A stretch of DNA of 64,000 nucleotides, taken from assembly GCF_049994905.1 (NCBI RefSeq), contig NZ_CP188258.1, forward strand, positions 1,922,001 to 1,986,000, read 5' to 3'. Every line of letters starts with the position of its first letter. Positions within the stretch are counted from its first letter, which is position 1. This DNA comes from Diaminobutyricibacter sp049994905 (GTDB lineage Bacteria > Actinomycetota > Actinomycetes > Actinomycetales > Microbacteriaceae). The translations under genes were made by a program, and so were the position numbers. Shown piece after piece: positions 52,754 to 61,534 of this stretch. The notes under the pieces are model-generated. The model saw only the letters and a program-made list of their open reading frames with translations. It did no database searches and was not told the DNA's origin.

Positions 52754-54859
52754 TCACCACGTCGACGGCGCCGGGGGTACCACGACCGTCGGGCGGTCGT
52801 CACAGGTGATCGTGTTCGGCAGTTCCCAGGGCGCGAACCACGGGCCGGTCGTACCGCCTCCGTCGTTGCCGCCGAGGTCGACCACCGAGAACTCCGAACC
52901 CGCGGGCGTGAAGTTGAACGACCCGCAGTTGTTGATGCCGACCGCGCCGACATTGCGGGCATCCACGTTCTCGAAGGTCGCGGAACCTGCGGACCGCGCA
53001 CTCAGCACCGACGTTCCGGTGCCGTCGACCCTGATGTCCTTGAAATGCACGTTCGTGATCGAGAACTGGTCCTTCACCGGAAAGTCGGTGACGAGCATGA
53101 TCGCGTTGTACGTGTTGTCGAGGAAGGAGTCGCCGACGACCTCGATGTCGGCATCGATGTTGCGCTCGAGTGCGTAGAACCAGATCGCGCCGAGCCCGAT
53201 GTTCCAGTTCAGCTCGTACGTTCCGGCCCGCACCGTCGTGTTGTTCGTGATCCAGAGGTGACCGGTGAACGGCTGCGCGCCGAATCGCGAACCGACCTGG
53301 ATGCCGCTGCCCTCACGAAGCGGGTCTGCGACCAGGTTGTTCGACACAGTGTTGTCGGTGCCTCCGTAGATGGCGATGCCGTTCGCCAGCGTGGGCGTCT
53401 GCACGGTGTCGTGATCGAACGTGTTGTTCGCATCCTCCGTCGTCTCCGACCACATCGCCAGGCCGTCGTCACCGGTGTTGCGCACGAATGTGTTCGAAAC
53501 ACTCGAGTTCGTCACGCCGGTGTGGAAGTTCACCCCGTCGGCGATCTGGTCGACGATCATGCTGTTCGTGATCTTCAGGTTGTTCATCGGCCCGTCGAAC
53601 CACATGCCTACCTTGGTGTGGTCGACGTAGAGACCGTCGATGGTCGAATCGCTCAGCGCCCCGCCGATGCCGTTGACCTGGTCGGTGTCGATGCGCTCGC
53701 GCACGTCGCCGACGATCGCGAACCCGGAGAGGTGCACGTTCGAACTGCCGCCCGCCGAAGCGTCCTTGCCATAGAACCCGACCCCCGTGTGCACCGAGCC
53801 GTCGGGCGCGGGAGTCGACAGTGTCACCTGATGGCCGGTGATGATCGTGTACCAGCTGCCCGCGCCTTCGATCGTCACATTGTCGACGATGATGTGGCGG
53901 TCGACCTGGTAGACGCCCGGCGGAACGTAGACCTTCAGGTGCGCCTTCTTCGCTGCAGCGATCGCTTTGTCGAACGCCGGCGCTGAGTCGCGCTTGCCGA
54001 ATGGGTCGGCGCCGAAAAGGAGCACGTTCGCCGCGACGATGTCGATCTTCGGCAGTCCGACGAGCTGGGAATCGAGGAGGTCGATCACGGTCCACGCGGC
54101 GGCAGCGCCTGCGGGCACGGTCAGGCGCACGGTGTCTCCGGCCTTCAGGGTGCGGCCGAGGAGCAGCCGCTGCTCATCGTAGAAGTGCATCGGGCGGAAC
54201 GGCGTCGAGATCACCGGAGCCGGTGTCGTCTGGCTCGGCACGCACCCGCATTCGGTGATCCACCAGTCCGGGTGGAGCAGGCCCGCGCCCGGATCGTTCG
54301 AGAACGGGTACTGGTTGTAGAGCCAGGAGTACTGCGATGTCAGCGACATCGTCTTCGAGACGCCTGCAGCCGTCACCTTCAGGGGCGAGGTGATTCCGCC
54401 GCCCGCGGGGGCATCGGGGATGCTGTAGCGCACCGTGATCGCGTTGGCGGCCTTGGGGAGGGTGAACTCGACGTACTGGCCGGCGGTGAGCTTGACGGCC
54501 GAGCGACCTGATGCTTCTGCGGGCAGGGTGTACGCCGTCCGGTCAGGACCGATCACCGTGCCGGTGGTGGCAGCCTTCTCGGCTTCCTGCTCGACGAAGC
54601 CGAGGTCGGCTCCCCGGCCGGCGACCAGAGCCGGGTCCAGCGCGGCCCGCGTCGCCGAGGGAGCGGGCGCAGGAGTCTGCGCGACGGCCGCCCCGGTGCC
54701 CGCGACGATGCTGATGGCGACCGCGAGCGTGGTCGCCCCGGCAGCGGCTGCGGTGACCCAGCGTGGTCGGCGGCCCTCGGCGCTCGCCGGGAACCGGCTG
54801 GCTGCCGAGCTGCTTGCCGCGGACCGGCTCGCCGTGAATCGAGTGCTGCTCCGTGTCAT
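52754..54859 (-). CDS. secreted mycodextranase-like beta-helix glycoside hydrolase (GH87-like)
   Basis: 701 residues. After a long twin basic/Ser-rich leader and signal helix (VTAAAAGATTLAVAISIVAG) comes a CBM-like domain (ASGRSAVKLTAGQYVEFTLPKAANAITVRYSIPDAP), then a right-handed beta-helix with repeated short strands (SDSTIDGLYVDHTKVGMWF, NTFVRNTGDDGLAMWS). This layout matches actinobacterial mycodextranase / alpha-1,3-glucanase proteins of GH87; a different polysaccharide is possible. The ATG at 54857-54859 has GAGAGG about 11 nt upstream; ATG 54886 (nine residues longer) is the alternative. Promoter and operator at 54990-55029. Confidence 0.78.
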   Translation of the reverse strand: MTRSSTRFTASRSAASSSAASRFPASAEGRRPRWVTAAAAGATTLAVAISIVAGTGAAVAQTPAPAPSATRAALDPALVAGRGADLGFVEQEAEKAATTGTVIGPDRTAYTLPAEASGRSAVKLTAGQYVEFTLPKAANAITVRYSIPDAPAGGGITSPLKVTAAGVSKTMSLTSQYSWLYNQYPFSNDPGAGLLHPDWWITECGCVPSQTTPAPVISTPFRPMHFYDEQRLLLGRTLKAGDTVRLTVPAGAAAAWTVIDLLDSQLVGLPKIDIVAANVLLFGADPFGKRDSAPAFDKAIAAAKKAHLKVYVPPGVYQVDRHIIVDNVTIEGAGSWYTIITGHQVTLSTPAPDGSVHTGVGFYGKDASAGGSSNVHLSGFAIVGDVRERIDTDQVNGIGGALSDSTIDGLYVDHTKVGMWFDGPMNNLKITNSMIVDQIADGVNFHTGVTNSSVSNTFVRNTGDDGLAMWSETTEDANNTFDHDTVQTPTLANGIAIYGGTDNTVSNNLVADPLREGSGIQVGSRFGAQPFTGHLWITNNTTVRAGTYELNWNIGLGAIWFYALERNIDADIEVVGDSFLDNTYNAIMLVTDFPVKDQFSITNVHFKDIRVDGTGTSVLSARSAGSATFENVDARNVGAVGINNCGSFNFTPAGSEFSVVDLGGNDGGGTTGPWFAPWELPNTITCDDRPTVVVPPAPSTW

Positions 54860-54989
54860 CGTTGACTCGTTCCTCTCGCGGTTCATGTGCGCCTGTGCAC
54901 ACTCGTGGCGCAGCGAGCGCCGGTCGAGTGAGGCGACTGTATGACCCGCGTGGCTGAACGCGCAAGGTCTACCGGGGAAATGTCACGAA

Positions 54990-55029
54990 ATTATCGAATT
55001 CTTGCGTAAATCACTGCAAGTCTTTGCAG
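54990..55029 (-). promoter_or_regulatory. promoter with palindromic operator
   Basis: On the minus strand -35 TTGCAG (55019-55014), an 18-nt spacer and -10 GATAAT (54995-54990), the best promoter match in the window. The -35 is one arm of a perfect palindrome CTGCAA-N4-TTGCAG at 55014-55029, well placed for repression, perhaps by a LacI-type regulator. It sits in a notably AT-rich patch. A second -10-like TACAGT lies at 54941-54936. Confidence 0.65.
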
Positions 55030-55132
55030 ATCCTGTGAGCTGGATCGAAAGATTTCGGTAAGCGCAGTCTCGTCGCCCGCGCGATGCCAGCGCGCCCGGT
55101 CTGCGCACGCGGTCCGCCGTGTGCGCAAGTGC

Positions 55133-55339
55133 TCAGCGGCCGGACTCGCGCGCGCCCTGCGCCGCCTGGAGGTCGCGGAACATCCGCTCCGTGTCCCGGG
55201 TCGATTCGCCGCCGCGTGCGCGGATAGCGGCTGAGAGGAAGTCGCTGATCGGATGGCGGCGTTCGGGGGATGCTGTCCGTTGCGTCTCGCGGGTCGCCAT
55301 ACGGTGGCCATGTCCTAGTGTGAGCGTTCCCTGTGTCAT
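55133..55339 (-). CDS. small hypothetical protein (68 aa)
   Basis: Starts MTQGTLTLGHGHRMATRETQ, ends FRDLQAAQGARESGR; Arg-rich, no membrane segment. TATCGT (55352-55347 on this strand) ends 7 nt before the ATG, as at many genes here, which supports it. Divergent from the AraC/DJ-1 regulator and possibly its target. Family not recognised. Confidence 0.6.
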   Translation of the reverse strand: MTQGTLTLGHGHRMATRETQRTASPERRHPISDFLSAAIRARGGESTRDTERMFRDLQAAQGARESGR

Positions 55340-55363
55340 GGCATTAACGATACGAACATACAT

Positions 55364-55414
55364 ATTCGGTCACCAGATGGCTTTGAGACTATCTTCGCAA
55401 ACATTCGGCCACTA
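55364..55414 (+). promoter_or_regulatory. direct repeats upstream of the AraC-type gene
   Basis: ATTCGGTCACCA (55364-55375) and ATTCGGCCACTA (55403-55414), 10 of 12 identical and 39 bp apart. The second overlaps the -10 of the regulator; candidate AraC-type binding half-sites. Confidence 0.4.
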
Positions 55415-55424
55415 CACTCGAGGA

Positions 55425-56387
55425 ATGATCACAACCGTGGCGGTACCCCTGATCGACGACTTCGCGATGTTCGAGTTCGGGGTCGTCTGCGAGGTCTTCG
55501 GGCTCGACCGCAGCTACGCCGGCCTCCCCGTCTTCGACTTCCGCGTCTGCGGCGTGGAACCCGGTGTGCCGATCAACAATCCCACCGGCGCGTCGATCAC
55601 CCCGCCCTACGGGCTCGAGGCGATGGATGACGCCGACCTCATCGCCGTTCCCGCCGCGCGCATCCGCGACGACTACCCAGAGGAGGTGCTCGAGGCGCTG
55701 CGTCGCGCATCCGCCCGCGGAGCGATCCTGCTCAGCGTCTGCTCGGGAGCCTTCGTACTCGGTGCAGCGGGGCTGCTCGACGGACGCGCCTGCACGACCC
55801 ACTGGCGGTACGCCGACGCGCTGAAGAAGCGCTTCCCGCTTGCCCGCATCGACCCCGATGTGCTCTTCGTCGACGACGGCGACCTCATCACCAGCGCAGG
55901 CACGGCGGCCGGTGTGGATGCCTGTCTGCACCTCGTGCGCCGCGAACTCGGCAGCGCGGTCGCGAACACGATCGCTCGGCACATGGTCGTGCCCCCGCAG
56001 CGGGACGGCGGTCAGCGGCAGTACATCGACCGGCCGGTGCCCGAAGGCGAGGGGGATGCGCTGGCCGGCATTCTCGAGTACCTCACGTCCCGGCTCGACG
56101 AGCAGCACACCATCCCGTCTCTCGCCCAGCGCGCCCGGATGTCGACGCGCAGCTTCTCACGGCGGTTCCGCGCCGAGACCGGTGTTTCGCCGATGCAGTG
56201 GCTGAACCGCCAGCGCGTCCTGCACGCGCGGCTGCTTCTCGAGACGACCGGCATGTCCATCGACGAGATCAGCGCGCGCTGCGGGTTCACCAGCCCGACG
56301 TTGTTCCGGCATCACTTCGACCAGGAGGTCGGGATCGCGCCCACCCGCTACCGGCGGGCTTTCGCCGGCTCGGCCCAGCCGGCCTGA
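55425..56387 (+). CDS. AraC-family regulator with DJ-1/PfpI domain (GlxA/FtrA type)
   Basis: 320 residues. N-terminal glutamine-amidotransferase-like DJ-1 domain (VAVPLIDDFAMFEFGVVCEVFGLDR; ILLSVCSGAFVLGAAGLLDGR) and a C-terminal double HTH (LAQRARMSTRSFSRRFRAETGVSPMQWLNRQR; EISARCGFTSPTLFRHHFDQEVGIAPTRYRR). TACACT (55413-55418) ends 6 nt before ATG 55425. The ligand is unknown; the likely target is the divergent small gene and itself. Confidence 0.92.
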   Translation: MITTVAVPLIDDFAMFEFGVVCEVFGLDRSYAGLPVFDFRVCGVEPGVPINNPTGASITPPYGLEAMDDADLIAVPAARIRDDYPEEVLEALRRASARGAILLSVCSGAFVLGAAGLLDGRACTTHWRYADALKKRFPLARIDPDVLFVDDGDLITSAGTAAGVDACLHLVRRELGSAVANTIARHMVVPPQRDGGQRQYIDRPVPEGEGDALAGILEYLTSRLDEQHTIPSLAQRARMSTRSFSRRFRAETGVSPMQWLNRQRVLHARLLLETTGMSIDEISARCGFTSPTLFRHHFDQEVGIAPTRYRRAFAGSAQPA

Positions 56388-56410
56388 CGGAGGCACGCCG
56401 CCGCCTGCGG

Positions 56411-56439
56411 TTGCCGCCCGCTGCCGGTTGCGGGATACT
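56411..56439 (+). promoter_or_regulatory. promoter of the lipoprotein/membrane pair
   Basis: TTGCCG (56411-56416), a 17-nt spacer and GATACT (56434-56439), about 57 nt upstream of the lipoprotein ATG. Confidence 0.45.
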
Positions 56440-56496
56440 CAGGTCACCGGTGGCGGGCTGCGCGGCTCGTCGCCACCCCTCCAGTCGGAGGCTGTC

Positions 56497-57147
56497 ATGG
56501 ATGCTAGGGGATATCGGGGGAGCGCATTCAGCGTCGTCCTCGCGGTCATCGTGTGCGTTGCGAGCCTGGCCGGATGCGTGGGCAAAGCCGCTCCTGAGGT
56601 CAACCCGGGTGGTGTGAACACCTCCGCTCCGAGCACGGGGACGGCGGCCCCCTCACCGGACACCCAGGCGCACGGGGTTTCGGTCGAGCTCGCACAGCTC
56701 CCGATCGGCGGCAACACAACGCAGGATCAGTCGACCTTCGCAGACACGTGCGTGACGATCAACTGGATCGTGCAGCAGGATGCGGCGAAGATTCCGCCGG
56801 ACGTGCAGATCTCGATCACCGGAGCGACCTTCAGCACAGACGTCTATGGGCTCGCCGACCAGGGCTGCGCGGGGGACCATCCAGCGTGCATCGGCTTCGT
56901 GTTCGACGCCGGCCACCAGGCCTGTGATCTCGCTATCGCACCGACAGGGTCACAGGACTCGACGGGAACCGAGCCTGCGGTCAGCATCGCCGGTGACGTG
57001 ACGTGTGTCGACGGGCAGACACCCGGCTGCGCTTCCTTTCTCGCGGCCGTCGCGAACGAGCAGAGCCTGAGCATCCCACTCGACCCGCCGCCGACCAACC
57101 AGGGCGCGGGCAGCGCACCGGCCGACCCCCGCGGGGCCGCCGCGTGA
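56497..57147 (+). CDS. putative lipoprotein
   Basis: 216 residues. Signal peptide with lipobox SLAGC (Cys 27), a Ser/Thr/Pro linker to about residue 60, then a beta-rich domain with several cysteines (FADTCVTINWIV, DQGCAGDHPACIGFVFDAGHQACDLAI), probably disulfide-bonded. GGAG lies 6 nt before ATG 56497. The stop overlaps the next gene by GTGA. No family recognised. Confidence 0.7.
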   Translation: MDARGYRGSAFSVVLAVIVCVASLAGCVGKAAPEVNPGGVNTSAPSTGTAAPSPDTQAHGVSVELAQLPIGGNTTQDQSTFADTCVTINWIVQQDAAKIPPDVQISITGATFSTDVYGLADQGCAGDHPACIGFVFDAGHQACDLAIAPTGSQDSTGTEPAVSIAGDVTCVDGQTPGCASFLAAVANEQSLSIPLDPPPTNQGAGSAPADPRGAAA

Positions 57148-58067
57148 CGGCCGAGTCCGCGAATGAGGCCGAACCCGCGAAGGAGGCCGATGAGAGCGGC
57201 CCGCCCGCTGCACCACAGGTCGAGCGCTGGGTGAACGTGCTCGGGAGCGTCATCGCCCCCGCGACGCTGCTCGGTGCTCTTCTCTTCTATTTCGGCTATG
57301 TCTCGTCGCGCGCCCAGTACGACTACTTCGGCATCGACGTCGACCTGATCGGCCTGACCACGCAGAACTATGTCGCGCGGAGCCCCCAGCCCCTGCTGGT
57401 GCCGCTCCTGGTTCTCGCGTTGCTGGGAGCAGCGCTCGTCGGCGCGCACGCGATCATTCGCCGGCGTTCCCACCGCCCCGGCTTCGTGGGAGCGATGCGG
57501 CGCGCCCTGCTGGTCGGCCTGATCGTCCTGGGTGCTGGACTCATCCTGCTCTTCGCCTACCCCCTGCTTTCCGGCTGGCCGTACTACCCGCTGGTGACCC
57601 CACTCGTCCTGGCGATCGGAGGTGCGGTCACCGCATACAGCCTGGCGACCCTGCGGTTCGTCGCGCGGCGCGACCGGACGGGGCCGGGACCGCGGGTCGG
57701 AGTGGTCGTCCTGCTGTGGGTGGCGACGGCCGCGTGCGTGTTCTGGGCGACGGCGACGATCGCCCAATGGTCGGGTCTTGGGCTGGCACAGCAGCAGGCG
57801 CGCCGGCTCGACACGCTGCCGAGTGTGATCGTCGACACCCAGGACCGGCTGTATCTCCCCGCCGAGTCACGCGTCACCGAGATCGCGCTGCCGCCCTCGG
57901 ACAGCCAGAAGTTCCGGTTCCGCTACACAGGGCTGCGTCTTCTGATCGTCGGCGGGGACCACATGTTCCTGGTGCCGAACACGTGGAACCCGCACGACAC
58001 GACCCTGGTGCTGCCGGTCGACAGTTCGACGCGACTACAGTTCCAGTTCCGCAACCTGGCGCCGTGA
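57144..58067 (+). CDS. membrane protein of unknown function
   Basis: 307 residues, acidic N-terminus, about five membrane segments (VLGSVIAPATLLGALLFYFG; LLVPLLVLALLGAALVGAHA; and others), then a C-terminal extracytoplasmic domain (ARRLDTLPSVIVDTQDRLYLP ... NPHDTTLVLPVD). SRAQYDYFGIDVDLIGLTTQNYVARS resembles a recurring stretch in actinobacterial membrane proteins of unknown role. Coupled to the lipoprotein gene, so the two probably form one complex. Confidence 0.7.
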   Translation: MTAESANEAEPAKEADESGPPAAPQVERWVNVLGSVIAPATLLGALLFYFGYVSSRAQYDYFGIDVDLIGLTTQNYVARSPQPLLVPLLVLALLGAALVGAHAIIRRRSHRPGFVGAMRRALLVGLIVLGAGLILLFAYPLLSGWPYYPLVTPLVLAIGGAVTAYSLATLRFVARRDRTGPGPRVGVVVLLWVATAACVFWATATIAQWSGLGLAQQQARRLDTLPSVIVDTQDRLYLPAESRVTEIALPPSDSQKFRFRYTGLRLLIVGGDHMFLVPNTWNPHDTTLVLPVDSSTRLQFQFRNLAP

Positions 58068-58083
58068 CGGCCGTGGGCCGCCG

Positions 58084-58260
58084 TCAGTCGACGTCGACGG
58101 TCCAGATCACCAGTCCCGTTGCGGTGCGCCTGGCCGTCTCCAGATAGGTCGCTGTACGTCCGTTCTCGTCGACGAGCTCAGCCTGCAGCGCGTATTCCGT
58201 GACATCCCAGGTGCGCCCGTCGAACGGTCCGCCTTCCAGTTGCGCGATCGTCACATCCAT
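58084..58260 (-). CDS. small hypothetical protein (58 aa)
   Basis: MDVTIAQLEGGPFDGRTWDV at the N-terminus with the GGPFDG motif seen in many small actinobacterial proteins of unknown role, ending LVIWTVDVD. TACCGT (58272-58267 on this strand) ends 6 nt before the ATG. Convergent with the membrane-protein gene. Confidence 0.65.
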   Translation of the reverse strand: MDVTIAQLEGGPFDGRTWDVTEYALQAELVDENGRTATYLETARRTATGLVIWTVDVD

Positions 58261-58304
58261 AGCTGAACGGTACTCCGCCCGACCCTGCGACGGCCACGCC
58301 GAAT

Positions 58305-60167
58305 TCACCAGCCGCCGCCGCCCCCGCCGCCTCCTCCGCCGCCGGAGAACCCGCCCCCGCCCGATCCGCCGAACGAACTTCCGGTGCCCGACGACGGCGG
58401 TGGGGTGACCGCGAAGGGCGCACCTTCGTAGATCGAACTGAAAGCGACGATCTGCAGGGCCAGCACGTTCGCGTTCATCGGTCCCACCGTCCACTCCGGT
58501 TCTGTGTTGGTGGCCGCGTACGAGTGGGCGAGTTCGCGCATCCACTCCTTTTCGACTCCCCAGACGATCGCGTACGGCAGCAGCTTTTCGTTGAGCTTGA
58601 CGACGGCCGAGCCATCGGTCACGTCGACCCGCTCTGCGCCGGTGGGGCTCTGGAGCACGCGGAAACGCTCGGCCTCGGCCAGCGTGAGGTATTCGCGCAG
58701 CCCGAGCAGGTGATCCCGCACCTCCACCCCGTACGCGGTCAGCAGGTCGGGCACGCGCGCCAGCCAGAAGACGAGCGCGGCGATGATGACGACCGCCCAC
58801 AGGCCCCACGACAGGATGTCTGTGGTGCCGTTCTGCGAGGTGGCCCACCAGATGAGCAGGAGCCAGACGACCAGGACGAGCACGATTCCGGAGCCGAGGA
58901 TGCGCGGAAGGCGGCTTTTCGCCCGGCCGCGAAGGCCGCGCGCATCGACGACGCGAGCCAGTTCGGCGTCGAGGAAGGCCATCCGGTCGCCCAGGGCGTG
59001 GTTGTCAGGGTCGAGCAGCACTTCCGTTCCGGGTTCGTCGTTGACGAAGATGCGGGTCAGGATGGCGCGCTCGTCGGGGTCGGCGACGGTTGCGGACGGC
59101 ACCAGCAGGCGCAGCCCGAACTGCTTGTCGACGGATGCGTCGGAATGGTCGATGAGGGCCGCGACCCTGTTCACGGCGAACCCGATCAGTTGCGCGGGGA
59201 TGGCCCGCTCGCCGCGTCTCAGGAACTGGGCTGCCAGCGCCGGGAATACGCCGGGAGGCGGAGCGTACTCCGGGATGATGATGCCCCGGCCTTTCGGCGT
59301 GCGCCAGACGAACAGCCGGGCGACAGCGACCGAGATCAGGATGGCGACGGCGAGGCCGAGCAGAATCCAGGGGAGCACGGCGAACGGGAATGCAGCACGG
59401 GGGTCCGGCGGTGTCGCGAACGTTCCCGCCGTGAAACCGACCGCCATCGTGATGTTCTGCTGAGGGCCGATATTCGTGTGGCCGGCCGTGATGACCGACC
59501 CGCCGCCGGCCGCGGGAGCTGAGCTGATCGTGCAGCGGTCGGTGCTTCCCAGAGCGCCGACATAGCAGGCGGCGCTGCCGGTCAGCGCCTGCGAGAGCGA
59601 ACTGTCGAGGTGCAGGTGGGCCGTGACGTCACCGAACGGCTGGTTCCATCCGGTGCCGTTGACATCCCAGTAGAACTCGTCGTCACCGGTGTCGGCGAAG
59701 TACCGCACCACGTTCCGCTGCGTGTAGGTGATGACGTACGTCTGCTTGCCGTGCACGAACGTGTCGGGAGAGCCGATGCGCACCTGGGCGAAGCCGTTCT
59801 GGTCAGAGCGCTCGAACGGGATGCTCGCCCCGGTCGCATCGGTCACCGAAACGATCGAGACGTCGAGGTTCGTGTTCTGGTCGGTGAGCGGGATGGCCCG
59901 GACGATGCCATGGTTCTGGTCGGCCTGCGGGAATTCGGCGACGAGCGTCTCGACCGTGCGCAACGTGGACACCTTGTCCGCGGTACGGCCGAGGGTGTAG
60001 TCGGCCGTGAACGAGTCGAACGTGAAGTCGGAGGTGTCGGCGCGCAGTGTGCCGTGATCGTTCCCGGCCGCAGCGGCGGGCGAGACGGCGCTCGCGAAGA
60101 GACCGATGGCAAGACCGGACGCAGTGAACGCAGCGAGAAGGAACGAGCGGAGGCGGTGGCTGGGCAC
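58305..60167 (-). CDS. DUF2207 membrane protein with poly-Gly tail
   Basis: 620 residues. Signal peptide (LLAAFTASGLAIGLFASAVSPAAAA), an extracytoplasmic DUF2207 domain (to about residue 260), a membrane segment (AVLPWILLGLAVAILISVAVARLFVW), a cytoplasmic stretch, two more membrane segments (IVLVLVVWLLLIWW; LWAVVIIAALVFWLA) and a terminal Gly-rich run ending in GGW. The family is of unknown function. GTG 60167 is chosen because TACTCT (60179-60174) ends 6 nt before it. Confidence 0.85.
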   Translation of the reverse strand: MPSHRLRSFLLAAFTASGLAIGLFASAVSPAAAAGNDHGTLRADTSDFTFDSFTADYTLGRTADKVSTLRTVETLVAEFPQADQNHGIVRAIPLTDQNTNLDVSIVSVTDATGASIPFERSDQNGFAQVRIGSPDTFVHGKQTYVITYTQRNVVRYFADTGDDEFYWDVNGTGWNQPFGDVTAHLHLDSSLSQALTGSAACYVGALGSTDRCTISSAPAAGGGSVITAGHTNIGPQQNITMAVGFTAGTFATPPDPRAAFPFAVLPWILLGLAVAILISVAVARLFVWRTPKGRGIIIPEYAPPPGVFPALAAQFLRRGERAIPAQLIGFAVNRVAALIDHSDASVDKQFGLRLLVPSATVADPDERAILTRIFVNDEPGTEVLLDPDNHALGDRMAFLDAELARVVDARGLRGRAKSRLPRILGSGIVLVLVVWLLLIWWATSQNGTTDILSWGLWAVVIIAALVFWLARVPDLLTAYGVEVRDHLLGLREYLTLAEAERFRVLQSPTGAERVDVTDGSAVVKLNEKLLPYAIVWGVEKEWMRELAHSYAATNTEPEWTVGPMNANVLALQIVAFSSIYEGAPFAVTPPPSSGTGSSFGGSGGGGFSGGGGGGGGGGGW

Positions 60168-60235
60168 TGCTTGAGAGTAGCGCGCATCATCCGGATTCCG
60201 GTGAACCACCGGACACCGGGCTACGCTGGCCCGCG

Positions 60236-60757
60236 ATGATATTCGAATGCGTTTTTCTCAACGGAACGGTGGGCGCGGGTAAGACGACAACGGCGGATGC
60301 GCTGAGCAAGCAGGTCAGTCAGTCTGGCGTTCACAACGCGATCATCGACCTGGACGACATCCGTCGGTCCTGGCCGGCACCCGCAGGCGATCCGTTCAAC
60401 CATGAGCTCGAGCTGAGAAACCTCGCCGTCCTCGTGGCCAACTATCGTGAGGCCGGAGCTGAACGGATCATTCTCGCCGGTGTCGTGGAGGTTCGTTCAG
60501 AACTCGCCAGATACCGGGCGGCCGTGCAGAGCGAGCGGATGTTCGTGGCACGCTTAGTCGTTGATCCGGACGTCGTGAAGGCGCGGCTGCTGCAACGGCA
60601 CGCAGGCGACCCTGAGGCCATCGACTGGCACCTGGACCGCGCCGTCCAACTCGAGCACATCCTCGACGAGGCGGAGTGCGATGACGAAGTCTTCGACACG
60701 ACGAACCGCAGCGCCGCGGAGGTCGCGGCCTCAATACGGGCACGCCTTGGCTGGTGA
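60236..60757 (+). CDS. P-loop kinase-like ATP-binding protein
   Basis: 173 residues. Walker A NGTVGAGKTTTA (9-20), IIDLDDIRRSWP (Walker-B-like), ARLVVDPDVVKARLLQRHAGDPEAIDW (lid). Resembles adenylylsulfate/gluconate-type small kinases; substrate unknown. TACGCT (60222-60227) ends 8 nt before the ATG. Confidence 0.75.
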   Translation: MIFECVFLNGTVGAGKTTTADALSKQVSQSGVHNAIIDLDDIRRSWPAPAGDPFNHELELRNLAVLVANYREAGAERIILAGVVEVRSELARYRAAVQSERMFVARLVVDPDVVKARLLQRHAGDPEAIDWHLDRAVQLEHILDEAECDDEVFDTTNRSAAEVAASIRARLGW

Positions 60758-60776
60758 TTGGGGCTCACCGAACAAT

Positions 60777-60852
60777 TGGGGTGAGTAACGGGGCTTGAAC
60801 CCGCGACCTCCTGGACCACAACCAGGCGCTCTACCAGCTGAGCTATACCCAC
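60777..60852 (-). tRNA. tRNA-His (GTG)
   Basis: 76 nt with encoded CCA. Acceptor stem GTGGGTA/TACTCAC (one G-T), a G at -1 (60853) opposite the C discriminator as expected for His, D-arm TAGCTCAGCTGGTAGAGC, anticodon loop TTGTGGT and T-arm GGTTCAAGCC. Confidence 0.97.
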
Positions 60853-60904
60853 CATGCGACCTGACTGACACTGCTGTGTCGAGCAAGGCAACTAGGAGAT
60901 TCTA

Positions 60905-61525
60905 TTACATCCGCGGCGCCCATTTTTCCACCACGCTCGCAGCGACGGCCTGCGTCGCCTCGGTGGTGGGTCCGGGCTCACCGACGAAAGCCGCCGAACG
61001 GTAGTAGTCGAGCTCGCGGATCGACTCGAGAATGTCGGCCAGCGCGCGGTGGCCGCCATTCTTTGCGGGGGCGTTGAAGTACACGCGGGGGAACCAGCGT
61101 CGCGCCAGCTCTTTGATCGACGAGACGTCGACGTTGCGGTAGTGCAGGTGGTTGTCGAGCCGGGGCATGAACTTGGCGATGAACGAGCGGTCGGTGCCGA
61201 TCGTGTTGCCGGCGAGAGGGGCGGTGCGGGCGCCCGGTGCGAACTTCAGCACGTATTCGAGTACCTCGTACTCGGCTTCGGCGAGGCTCATGCCGTTCGG
61301 GATCTCCTCGATCAGGCCCGAGGTCGTGTGCATCTCGCGAACGAAATCGCTCATGTTCTCGAGGGCCGACGCATCCGGCTTGATCACGAGGCTGAGGCCG
61401 GGGTCGAGAACGTTCAGGTCGAAGTCGGTGATCACCACGGCGATCTCGACCAGCTCATCGACGTCGAGGTCGAGTCCGGTCATTTCGCAGTCGATCCAGA
61501 CCAGTCGATCCGAGGAAGTAGGCAT
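60905..61525 (-). CDS. orn: oligoribonuclease
   Basis: Degrades 2-5-nt RNAs and pGpG. 206 residues; DEDDh residues D12, E14 (WIDCEMTGLD), D112 (GTDRSF), H159 and D164 (GGHRALADI). TAGACT (61537-61532) ends 6 nt before the ATG. tRNA-His follows on the same strand 52 bp downstream. Confidence 0.97.
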   Translation of the reverse strand: MPTSSDRLVWIDCEMTGLDLDVDELVEIAVVITDFDLNVLDPGLSLVIKPDASALENMSDFVREMHTTSGLIEEIPNGMSLAEAEYEVLEYVLKFAPGARTAPLAGNTIGTDRSFIAKFMPRLDNHLHYRNVDVSSIKELARRWFPRVYFNAPAKNGGHRALADILESIRELDYYRSAAFVGEPGPTTEATQAVAASVVEKWAPRM

Positions 61526-61534
61526 GCCGAAAGT

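Noticed and set aside
52598..53986. 462-codon open frame on the plus strand
   Set aside because: Antisense to the mycodextranase-like gene; composition of a shadow frame.
60777..60891. Reading frames containing GIAQLVERLVVVQEVAGSSPV
   Set aside because: This is the well-known spurious translation of a tRNA gene (tRNA-His); the same applies to APVAQRIEQEPSNLLVAGS at tRNA-Arg.
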